A stretch of DNA of 64,000 nt from Petunia secreta. Lineage: Eukaryota; Streptophyta; Magnoliopsida; Solanales; Solanaceae. A program made the translations under genes and the position numbers. Every line of letters starts with the position of its first letter. The stretch's first letter is position 1. The notes under the pieces are model-generated. The model was not told the origin of the DNA. It did no database searches and worked only from the letters and a program-made list of their open reading frames with translations. The DNA lies in NCBI GenBank assembly GCA_029990175.1, contig JARKIP010000035.1, positions 42,422,001 to 42,486,000 on the forward strand, in the 5' to 3' direction. Positions 43,361-54,226 of this stretch are shown here, piece after piece.

Positions 43361-43952
43361 TTTTAAAGTCCTAACTATAACGAGTCTTTATTTTGGTATT
43401 TTTATTGTTTATTATCTTGTTATATTATTATCCAGAACTAACTTCTTCCTTTTATTTTATTTTCTTTTTTTTTTTAAAATTTTTTTTGGTTGAAATATTA
43501 TTTTGAAATTTTGTAATGCATCTTATTTGATATATCTCCTCATTAACGTTCACTCGTGCGACATATTTGTAAAAACATGGTTGCTTCGGTTTGACGGCTG
43601 TTCTCACTTCCACAAAGCACCCTTTGAAAAAGTTTGAGATAGCTCGAGTCCGTGGTACAGCTGACGGTCCCAAAAACATTCCACCTCCAAATTGTCCATT
43701 TGGAGGAACCTTGTCTAAGCCAAATCTTAGTGGAGACGATAGGAAATCATGCATCATGATACCGTGTTACCTGATCTGTTTCTAAGTCCAAAATAGGTTA
43801 ACTTGTCCAACAATCCAGACGGGTTTTTAACCCCAAAGAGCATTTGGACATGATTATTTGCATTTCTGGAAAATAAACATGTAACGGCCATATTGTTCTC
43901 AAAATGGGGGTAGAGTGTTTATTTTAACGTTCTTATGTATTTGTAGGTCTTC

Positions 43953-45479
43953 ATGGCTCAAAAATATCCAAGGTTTGGTATGGTCATGGGTGTTCCTCCT
44001 CTGCTGGCACGATGGTGGAGCAATTTAGAAGGTCATGGTCGTTTGCGGGTTCATAAATACTTGGGGCATCTATCTTTAATAATGGAAGTAGAACCGTGTC
44101 GTGGAGTTATTGAGGCGGCGGTAATGTTTTGGGATAAGCAGAGAAACGTCTTTAGGTTCAATGGCGTAGAGTTGACACCTTTCTTAGAACAAATAGGTGG
44201 TTTTATAGAAGATTCGGGTATGTTTAGAGAAAAGTGTACATGGCAAGAAACGACAATCATCATCCCAAAGTTCCCTATTTTGAGCGACTTTCGCAAATTG
44301 CTTGACCTTGCTGGAAATGACGCAGTGGAATTCATACGAAAGGGCAACATACCTTTGTCTTTTCTGTATGAAAAATTTGTCATGACGGTGCTTTTGATGA
44401 AAAGCGTGATGACTTTACTTCCTATGATGATTGGCGTAAAGGAAATATTTTCTCTTTCATAGTTAGTTTTTTTGGTATTATGGTGTTTCCTGAAAGATCA
44501 AAACATCACATTGGGGTACGATTGATCAAGGTAGTGGAAGCCATGATGAACGGGGTTGACAAACGAGAATGCACTTTAGTACCTATGATTTTGGCCGACA
44601 TCTATAGAGTTTTGGGGCTTTGTAAGAAGGGGGCTAATTATTTCGAGGGATGTAACTTGTTACTACAACTTTGGTTTAAGGATCATTTGAAAATAGTGAG
44701 AGGAAGCGCAGAAATACTCAAACCATCAGGCATTAATCGCATAACCACACCACGCTATGGAGTTAGAACCCTGAAGCAAGCAAGTAGCGTTGAAGGCTGG
44801 TTGAAACTTTTTAACGGCATAACAGACGACACCTTGCAATGGATGTTCACTTGGTTCCCGACAAACGAATTCAAAATTCGAGCTAATGCCACTCCCATTT
44901 TTATCTCTAATGGGGCTACGAGGCCTTCAACCATACATTCCTGGAAGAGTCATGAGGCAAGCTGGCAGGAACAATGCATAATTCAAATAGCTTTCACAGG
45001 ACGATATCAACTTGATTACGCTGAAGAAAAGATTGTTTTTGCTGGGGAAATCATCGATAGTTGGAAAATCCATTGCATAATGGGTCCGAAATCTATAGAA
45101 CGATTGGTATAAGGAAAACTGTGAACCACACAATGCAGAATTGAGAGGGACGATCACACCAAGACCGAATAGGAGCGATACTATCAAAGACAAATAAGTA
45201 GAGGCACAAATCAAATGCAAGTGACTAATGCGCAGGGTATCTGAATCGAAAATGGAGCACCAAAAAAGGACAGAGACATGGAAGAAACGTGCACTTAATT
45301 TAGAAGGAAAAGTAGAGCGACTGATGGAAAAACTCGGGCAATGGAATGCCGATTGCAGTGTCGTGGACATACTTCATTTGGTTACAGCTAAAGGTCATCT
45401 AGCAGATGCTTTGGAAGAAGCTCAAGAGATAGTAAGAGAAGCAAAGAAGGCCAAATTAGAGGAGGAACCCGATGTCTAG
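43953..45479 (+). pseudogene. Ogre-type ORF1 of element E (DUF7745-like), frameshifted
   Basis: Starts MAQKYPRFGMVMG after a possible acceptor TTTGTAG. Blocks FRFNGVELTPFLEQIGGF, MVFPE, CTLVPMILADIYRVLGLCKKG and FEGCNLLLQLWF match the plant retroelement domain found upstream of gag in Ogre elements. A frame change occurs near 44395-44480 and stops lie after 45112. The segment 45228-45479 is a coiled-coil C-terminus (WKKRALNLEGKVERLMEKL, ALEEAQEIVREAKKAK). The usual protein is about 500-600 aa, which fits this span. Function unknown. Confidence 0.75.
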
Positions 45480-45801
45480 TTTTGTTTTGTCTTTTTATTT
45501 GTAAAAGATCTTTTATGTATTAGACTTCAAGTTATAGAATGAAGTTTTGGGAAGATTTTGAGTACAATTGTCAATACATGTTTATTTATTTTCATATCAT
45601 TTAAACATAGAAAAGCCTTACGTCCATGGCACGTTAAGGTCTATTAGGAAACCTTGTCCAAACGTGAAAAGGGTTCTTAACCCGGGAAATGACAAAATGG
45701 GATCTCTGCATGGATTCGAAGAAATGTTTGCCCAAAATATTGATCGTTTGCTTAAACATAATCAAGGCTATAAGAATGTTTTGGTTTTTACCTTTTCTTG
45801 T

Positions 45802-45889
45802 ATTGGTTTCAGACTATGGCTGCGAGAGGTGCACTTCAATTTGAGATTGGTTTCAGACTATGGCTGCGAGAGGTGCACTTCAATTTGAG
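45802..45889. repeat. Perfect 44-bp tandem duplication
   Basis: Two identical 44-bp copies (45802-45845 and 45846-45889), beginning ATTGGTTTCAGACTATGGC, duplicate the start codon context of the second ORF1. As 44 is not a multiple of three, the two ATGs are in different frames; only the second leads into the ORF1-like frame. Confidence 0.95.
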
Positions 45890-46624
45890 ATTGTTTCCCA
45901 ACCTCCTCACTTGATCAGACTCTGGTGGGAAGATCTGGCTATTTTTAGTAAGGCTCCGGTTCAAAAGGTGTTGGGAGAGCTGGTGGCTCTCAAGGCCTAC
46001 ACTGACATGCCTGGTTTGGTCGAGGCTGTTACACATTTCTGGGACTACAAAAGGACTGTGTTTCATTTCAATGGTTTGGAGCTGGCGCCAATGTTGGAGG
46101 AATTTGGAGGACTAGTAGGTTAGAGCCTGGGCCAGAGACTATGATTTATCCCCGAGACGTGGACCCTAAGGAGTTCATTGAATTGTTGGGGACTCCTTAT
46201 GATCCATACGCCAAAGAAGTGCATGATGGAAAAGTCACGTTGGAGTACTTGCATTCTAGATTTGGAGATCCAACGCTTAGGAATTATTTGACTGGGGCAT
46301 GGGAAATTCAAGACTGGGAGTGGACTGAATCAAACGCTTTCATCGTTGCTTTTCTGGGATGCATGGTTTTCCCCGAGAAGGAAGGAAAGATCGACATAAG
46401 GTTGGGAAGAGTAGTAGAAGGATTACGCAAGGGTGCTCACAAACGTCAAGTAAGCTTGGTTCCAATGATTATGGGGGAAGTTTATAGAGCTCTATCCAAA
46501 TGTACAAGAGGATGAGACTTTTTTGAAGGGTGCAATCTGTTGCTGCAAATATGGCTGATAAAGCATTTGCACAATGTCCCTATCAGTCCGATAGCACCAA
46601 AACCATCGTGGAAAGGAGGGATCC
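45860..46624 (+). pseudogene. Second, divergent Ogre-type ORF1 fragment
   Basis: MAARGALQFEI...LIRLWWEDLAIF and FHFNGLELAPMLEEFGGL match the same domain as 43953-45479 but are clearly divergent. Stops and a frame change occur near 46124. It continues with MVFPEKEGKIDIRLGRVVEGL and LVPMIMGEVYRALSKCTRG, then breaks off near 46624 where element F begins. Two ORF1 genes in tandem suggest a chimera of two elements or a second insertion. Confidence 0.7.
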
Positions 46625-47276
46625 GGTTAGGCCGTGCAGGCACCCGACATCCTTCCCTAGACCCGTCGGGCGAACCCTTATCATTTAAATTAGGAATATA
46701 AATATAATTCAATTTATAAATAAGAACAAGACTAAAAAAAAATACTGACATACTGATATCTCTAAGCTGTAGAAAAAGAAATTATAGCTGACTACCCACA
46801 TACTAGGTTTAGGGCTATCCAGACTAGACATCTAAGAGTACAAAAGAAGACAGATGTCTCCTGAAGGGAGAAGAATGAAACTGAAATAATAACCAATAAA
46901 CTGGTGGCCATCCGGAATAAAAGCTGGCTCACCCTGGCAGCTGAAGTCGTCTTTGCTCCTTCACAATGTGGCGAACTCAATCCTGGAGCGAACCTGCCGA
47001 AACGAAATAGATAGACAAGAAACAAACAACAAACAAGGGTGAGTCAAAAGGACTCAATAAGTGGGGCAGACTAGCCACCTAAAAGAATAGGATAGCTAGC
47101 CAGGGAGGAGAAACAGATAAACAAAATTCCTCTTATTTAAATTTAAAAAAGGCAGAGCCAGATGATAACTAGAAACGCGTATGGAATGACAAAATCATCA
47201 ATAACCAGGAACGTAAGATAGCCAAAAGATATAGGTATCCCGAACACATCAATAATCAGAAATACATTCTGTTGCG

Positions 47277-47540
47277 GTGTGCAACCCGATCCATATATTC
47301 ATCCTGTTGCGGCATGCAACCCGATCCATATATTTATACCATTACGGCGTACAACCCGATCCATATATTTATACCGCTGCGGCGCGCAACCCGATCCATA
47401 TATTTATATCGTTGCGTCGTACACCCCGATCCATATATTTATACTGTTGCGGCGTGCAACCCGATCCGTATATTTATACTGTTGCGGTGTGCAACCCGAT
47501 CTGATCCATGTATTTATCTTGCCGCAACGTGCAATCCGGG
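47277..47540. repeat. Tandem array of about 36 bp in the element F LTR
   Basis: About seven units of the type GTTGCGGCGTGCAACCCGATCC followed by ATATATTTATAC. Each unit contains the near-palindrome GTTGC(G)...GCAAC. The frames across the array are repeat artefacts. Confidence 0.9.
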
Positions 47541-47712
47541 ATACGAGCCAGAAATATATAGGAAAACTGAGATACGTCCATAACATGGTATACATACCGC
47601 ATACATAAAACACAACACAATACACACAATAGTCAGTATACAGTGCAATGAGATGGGATGAATGCGGTACGATGCAATGCAGTCACATATTCCTGATACC
47701 TATCTCCGGTGC

Positions 47713-48036
47713 GGGACTCTCATCGTCTACCAGGAGATATATGCAATAATGATCCTTCACCGGCTCGGGACTCTCATCGTCTACCAGGAGATATATGCAA
47801 TAATGATCCTTCACCGGCTCGGGACTCTCATCGATTACCGGGAAGTATATGCAATGATAACCCTTCACCGGCTCGGGACTCTCATCGATTACCGGAAAGT
47901 ATATGCAATGATGACCCTTCACCGGCTCGGGACTCTCATCGATTACCGGGAAGTATATGCAATAATGACCCTTCACCGGTGCGGGACTCTCATCGCCAAC
48001 CGGGAAGTATATGCAATGCTCAAAACCAAAGTGCAA
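47713..48036. repeat. 54-bp tandem array in the element F LTR
   Basis: Six units of exactly 54 bp, starting GGGACTCTCATCG at 47713, 47767, 47821, 47875, 47929 and 47983. The first two are identical apart from flanking bases; the others vary by a few bases. Because 54 is divisible by three, all frames stay open through the array; those ORFs are not genes. Confidence 0.95.
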
Positions 48037-51000
48037 TGCTCATATTCTCAATGCAATACCAACAACAGGGCATAACATATAATATGCAATGTAAATCCAA
48101 AGCTAAGGCGTAATGAGTACGCCTATCGGCAGCTACACACGTAAGGAACACGTGGTAGAATATCCACAAGGCCAAGGGCCTCCAAAGAAATGGATACAAA
48201 CACTTACCTCTTCCAAAAGTTAGTACGGCTAATCAACAACCGCTTTATCCTTTGGTCTCCTTGCCAAACGATCCCACTATATTCAATAAGCAGAAAAATA
48301 TATCAATTTAGGCTAAAGGCTTCATTCCTCACATCTTAAGGCAATCCGGTTAGGAACCTGATACCCTATTCGCATACGCAATATGCAGGCCAGGCCGATG
48401 CACAGGGTTTAACGTAACAGAACCAAACCCTAAATAAATTACATTTATATGTTGCCCTTAACTCACTGAGTACGAATATATATTCAATTCTATTATCGGG
48501 GTCCATTTGACCCTTTAAACTATTAATTGAACTTATTAGGACGATGTCTAATATCTCATTTTTTTACCGTAAAAATATATTCAAACACACGTAAATAACT
48601 CAAATAATATATTAGGATCATTACCTGAATATTTCAGGGTGAAAATTCTACTTTTCTCCGTCTTCTTTTCTCATTTTTTGGCATTTTTTCTGATAATTTT
48701 CTCTGTTTCGTTTCTAATGTTTCTGTTCTAAACGTTTCTATACCTTTCGTATTTAGCATATAATGACCACCACCAGTCATTTCCTTCCCTTTCTCCTATT
48801 TTGTCTTTTTCTCTTTTTCCTTTTTCAATTTCTTTTATTTTCTTTTCTTTTCGTGACAAAAATTAAAACTGTACCCTACGATATTCGAAATAATTTCAAC
48901 TTTTTCATACAAGTTATACAAAATATATGTAACATATTCATGAAGGCAGATCTCAAATCGGTCTCCCGAAACTCACGGTGCGAATTTAAATGGAAAAAAT
49001 CAAATTATTTAATTTTCGGCATTTTAGCGGAAACTAGCCGAACAACATCGAAATTCACTTTCGAAAGTTCACAAAAGTCAAAAATAATCATACGAACCTA
49101 ACGGCACTTTCGGATTTTGAATCGGAGCTCATTCGCCAAAACCGAGCTCAAAAATCTCTTTTTAATATTTATTGACAATAAAAACTGAAACCTTCTTCCG
49201 ATGCCTCCCAAACGAGGTCTGATTTAACTCAAATTTTACAGACAGGTCCTAATGGACATTACAAATATTTTAAAATTATCGGCACGCCAATCGGAGTCCT
49301 ATCTTCCGAAACGACTAACCGAGGTCGTTTCATTCTTCTCCACTTAAACTCTCGTTCGTCCTCGAACGAGCCTAAGCTTAAAGAAAATTCCGCCCAGATA
49401 ACAAAAGAACTTTCACGACCTTCATAAACTATTCCACGGATATTATCTCATGATTGAAGAATCAGAATTACAGCAAGAACACCGAACTCTTGGAATAAAA
49501 CATATCTGGATAATATGATAACACCATCGCCCAACTTATTCGGACTAAGCTGACCTTTTCTCGATCATGAGAGAAGAGTTCTATATTTTTGAAATAAAGA
49601 TACACGCAACTCTTGATGGGCTAACATGATTCCACCAACGAATCACCTCGTCGATATACTTTCGATATAGAACAGGTCGATGAAACAAAGAATTAGCTTA
49701 CGCTTCAGCAACGCCTTATAGATTTAATATTATGATTCGACATCAATTGGAGGAAGACCCTCCACTTAAAGCACAACTCATGCAACTATTTGAATAGGAA
49801 TAACCTTCCCCGCACAGTCTGCTAGACCAAAGAACATTTAGCTAAAGGCTGAACGTAGGCAGACCTAAGCTACCAAATTACTCTCTCGAGTTGCCAAACA
49901 GCTGCAACTCTCGAGTCCACAGCTCCATACATTTTCTATAAGTACTACCGCCTGATGGATCAAATCAAACATCAAATGACGGCTCTCATTACCCTTAGTA
50001 GCCTTGAAAAATAACAATGTGCTTATCCGGCTACAATAACACGTACTCTGGCTCAACACAGGGAACATCACAAGCAGCTACCAACCGCCCAAGCTCACTA
50101 GTGCCGGACGAAGAAGAAATGGAAATGGACCGAGGATAGAAATAATTAGAGCTTCAGGAAGCTCATCGTCTTATTTATTTGGCTACCAGAGCTCGACTAC
50201 TTACGAGTCAAGCTAGCCAAAGAATCGCAATTGAAGAAATAGATATTATATTAGCTCTATGGAACAACATCCATGCCAATTTAACGTCCCAATAAGAAGG
50301 AAACTCTGACAATTTGCCAGAAACCCTTTTATAACCCAGATAAGGTCATAGGATAACATGACTTTACTAGCATTCTGAACCAAGATGAGATACGTTGATC
50401 GAATATTACTTACTACTCAATTTTCACCAGAAGAAACGATAACACTTTCGGATGGTGACGAATTAGGATCCCATCATCCTACAATAATTGAATTTCGAGG
50501 TAAGAGGTAAACTGAATTGACATAATAACAGAAGGTGGCGTAACAAGATGTCAAGCAGAAAAATACCGATACTCACTCAAAAATCTCACACATTTAAACC
50601 AGATAAACTAGTAGGGTCATCATAAATGCCAGGAATAAATCATATCAGAAGCTCACCTCTCTACCGCAACCGATTCTTAATAGAAACGACATCCAAGGAA
50701 ACCTTCGAAACATGATAAGACAAACCATTTCCAGATCGATCGAAAGAATCAAATCTTACTCACATATAAGAGAAGAAGAAATACTCGGGTCTACTACATC
50801 GGATGCCTCAGCATCCTGCCAGACTGGTAGTTCATAAAACTGCCTCTGCGACTGAACTAAGCCGCCACACTGATAATTACCTTCTGAAGAATAACTGCCA
50901 CCACACTCTCAACCTTTATTGGATCGTGGCATTTCTCTGGTTGATTGAGATCTAAATAAAAATCCCATGCGACTGTGCAGGTGCCTGACGAGAGAAAGGA

Positions 51001-51229
51001 TGACTGACTACTCGCCGGAGCAACGGAAAACTCTTTAAAGGATAGCCAGACTCACGACAATGATACCACATTTTTGCTGAAAAATGGAAGCTGGAAAGAT
51101 TGTTGATAGCTGTAAAGAGAAGACTGAAGGTGATCTTGATGACCTACTGGCGCACTCTAAGAATCAAGTGACACAAGCTGAGATAACTTGGAAGGTGACC
51201 TCAAAAAAATAATCAGAACTCTTACCTCC
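48037..51229. other. Remainder of the element F LTR and decayed internal region
   Basis: 48358-49332 is the LTR portion shared with 51918-52316. 49346-51229 shows no continuous domain. Scattered minus-strand frames are short and stop-rich, consistent with a decayed chromovirus interior. Confidence 0.5.
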
Positions 51230-51420
51230 AAATGAGGTGCCATGGTTACCTATTAGGGCCACGGGATCTCTTGCTCTCCCACTCTAACTCTTCCCCTCTA
51301 ACTTATGGTATGCCTAATACCTTTGAGCAATATCAACAACGACGTCAAATGAAGTTCCAACCTCAATTTTTTTTCGAGCCATCTAGGATCTCAAGGAAGG
51401 AGAAAGGTCATTAATAAATC
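51230..51420 (-). pseudogene. Chromovirus gag remnant
   Basis: On the minus strand the frame reads GTSFDVVVDIAQRY followed by AYHKLEG and then RARDPVAL. This resembles the gag segment before the zinc knuckle in Del-type elements (VDIAQR.E......EGEEREAKRSR). Stops interrupt it. Its position near the 5' LTR side agrees with the element's minus orientation. Confidence 0.55.
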
Positions 51421-52316
51421 TTTTAATCTCTCTAAAGGCTCATGGACTAGTTCTAATGCATATTCGGTAATTTTATAGAATTCAATCACCTATTCTTAAA
51501 CACCAACGGGCTAACCGACGGGCTAACCTGTCCAATCCACTCAAAACTGGCAACACTTTTCATCTCACTCGCCACTCGAAAGGAACTTTTCCACAAATCT
51601 AGAAGAAAAACCGAACCAAGTTAGCTAATAAGAGAACAGTCCACCAATCCAGAGCTGGACCTTGAAAGTGGAAAGAAGAATAATCAACACCATACCGCTC
51701 GATATAATCAAGAGCCTGAAGGATACGCTGACATCATTTTATTTTAAAAAGAATCACGAGGTTTATCTGATGCATTGCTTAAGAATATCGGAAGGTTCAG
51801 CCGCGTAAAATAATGCAAGCTCTTTAGGCACTCGGACCGAACTGATACCTCGGCTGGCTAACCAGCCAGAACAATTAGAGGTACAACACATACTACTTCC
51901 GGAATATACCTGATACCCTATTCGCATATGCAATACGCAGGCCATGCCTATGTACAGGGTTTAAGGTAACAGAACCAAACCCTAAATAAATTACATTTAT
52001 ATGTTGCCCTTAACTCACTGAGTACGAATATATATTCAATTCCATTATCGGGGTCCATTTGACCCTTTAAACTATTAATTGAACTTATTAGGACTATGTC
52101 TAATATCTCAATTTTTACCATAAAAATATATTCAAACACACGTAATAAATTCAAATAATATATTAGGATCATTACCTTCTTCCGATGCCTACCAAACGAG
52201 GTCTGATTTAATTCAAATTTTACAGACAGGTCCTAATGGACATTACAAATATTTTAAAATTATCGGCACGCCAATCGGAGTCCTATCTTCCGAAACGACT
52301 GACCGAGGTCGTTTCA

Positions 52317-54226
52317 TGTGAGGACTCTAAAACACACACAGAGCACTACACTCTCTCTTTCTTTTGAATATTTCTCACATCAATTGGGAGTTGCCTGCTT
52401 CTTGTTACTTCTGCTCCTGTTCTTTGCAATCAACACTATCCCAGATATTGTTTTTTGTGTTTGCTGCATTCCTTGACAAAGTATATTTTCTAGTTCTTTA
52501 TCATCGGTGCATGTACCACCTGCCTACCTATGCTAGTTTCTTACTTGCTCTCTCTTTGTTTATACTAGCCATACTTGTGTGAAACCTCTTCATCCTATAC
52601 TCTGGTTTTGGGTTGGGTTCCTGTTAGAGCTCCTGCAACCCCTTAGTGCAGCTTTAATTGGATGGCCATGACAGGCCATACCAGCTTTGTTTAGTTGCAG
52701 ATTTGGGACTCTGAGAAGTCTATCAGCTGTGCTATGCAGTGACTACTTAAAGCATATTATTTAAGACCCTGGCTATGTTTGAATTCATGGGAGACAATCT
52801 ACTTGCTTTTCTGAATACCTTTTTCCCCCTTAGAAACTGTGCCCACTATGTATATTCCTTAGGTTTCCTGTTTGTATGTGCTTAAAACAGGGTACACAGC
52901 TACTAGGCTGTGTAGATCGCCACCCAGGGGCATTTCCTCATATCAATCCTTTTTCTGTGATGGCATCATATGCTGAAACGAAGTCATGGCCTTTTGAAAA
53001 GTTAACTTCTTAGTGTTTTGAAGCATTAAACATGATTTAACGGTAATAGTTATACAGAACATGATGGTTTTCATGAGAAGCATAATTTTAGTCGACCGAA
53101 CTTAGTTTAGAACAGCCTGCTACGTCTGAATCATCTTTGAAGCATAAACAAGGATTATATGTGTTTAAACTGCCTGAAAACAGACTATTTCTGCGAAGAC
53201 GTGACTGTTTTTTTTTTTTACACAATTAAGTCAGGCCCAAAATAGTTTTCAAATCGGGCCTTTTTATGTGCTAAATTGATTTTTTACCAACTTCAACCTC
53301 TTGTATACTAATCTAATAGTGTATAATGGGGTGCAAGTATTGGGGTCGCTTATACGCTTTATTATATGTATTTTTCTAAAGCTAAAACTATTAAACTACT
53401 CATGTATTTGCATGCTTATACTTATAGCTATGTGCAAATACCCCCCTTATTTTTATTTATGTGCTTTTGTGTAAACCACTCGTGAAAAACAGCCTACTTA
53501 TCTATATCCTTTTCAAAATTGATCCCTAAACAAAGATAGCCATTAAGGTTAGGGCTCGAAAATTAATGACGAGTGACACCTATCCTAAATGACTATTATT
53601 TTGTCTTAAAAACAACGTCCATCAGGTTTTGACCAAAATCTGAAATCATTTACAAAAGTGACTTTTTTTGCAAAACTGCCTATTTATGCAAAATTAATTA
53701 AAAGGCTGAAATTGCATAACTAAGCTGAATTGTTACACCTTTTTGAAGATTTAACCTTACATACGATTAGGCATTTGAATTAGAGGCCTTGAAACGCGAT
53801 TCGGCGTGAAATAGGTCGTATGTGTAAAATTTAAAGCTCATTTGTATGTGTGTTGTTTAAACTTGCATAAATAGACTTACCTTCATAAATTAAATACGAA
53901 ATTGATCCTTTAAGTTAGTATTGTGTATGATAGTGTTTATAACTTTGCAAAGACATCCCAAAATATAGACTCGGGCGGGAACCACCTTTCGTAGGACTCG
54001 GGGGAGTGCCTAATACCTTCTCCCCCAAGTCATTTGGACTTCTTACCCGTTGAATCTCTAAAACCAGACTAGTATAATAATTAAATCGATCTTAGACACT
54101 TAGGTGGCCTAATACACCTTAGAAAACAATATTAGATGGCGACTCCGACTCTTGAACTCAAGCGAGTTACCCAGTCAAATCTGAAACCCGACTCGCTCCA
54201 AGTTGAGTCTAAAATCGGGTACGACA
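52317..54226 (+). repeat. Right LTR remnant of element E
   Basis: Homologous to 41446-43338 of the left LTR. It lacks everything upstream of about the TATA box, where element F abuts. It ends GGGTACGACA at 54226, the same end as the left LTR. Confidence 0.85.

Larger units (their letters stand above)
46625..52316 (-). mobile_element. Element F: truncated chromovirus-like (Del/Tekay-type) gypsy
   Basis: Minus-strand element. The 3' LTR ends (element start TGAAACGACCTCGG) at 49332, with a purine tract at 49333-49345 and the CCTCGAACGA-containing internal sequence characteristic of plant Del-type elements. The 5' LTR copy is only 51918-52316. Homology between the two is broken by a deletion of about 560 bp in the right copy (the counterpart of 48630-49190). 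The internal region is only about 2.6 kb, so most of pol is gone. The left boundary near 46625 is inferred from the end of the ORF1 homology. Confidence 0.65.
39748..54226 (+). mobile_element. Element E: Ogre/Tat-like gypsy with a 3.59-kb LTR, internally deleted
   Basis: Left LTR 39748-43338 (TGTTGACACC to GTACGACA), a primer site just inside and an Ogre-type ORF1; the right LTR is represented by 52317-54226 only. The flanks AGAGC (39743-39747) and GGCGC (54227-54231) agree at three of five bases, a possible decayed TSD. The insertion splits gypsy G1. gag and pol are missing and chromovirus-like element F occupies the middle, so large deletions followed insertion. Confidence 0.75.

Noticed and set aside
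47713..48036. CRISPR-like regular repeat array
   Set aside because: There is no repeat-spacer alternation; whole 54-bp units are repeated head to tail inside a plant LTR.
47272..48113. Several ORFs of 75-137 codons on both strands
   Set aside because: They run through the 36-bp and 54-bp tandem arrays in every frame; the open length comes from repeat periodicity, not coding.
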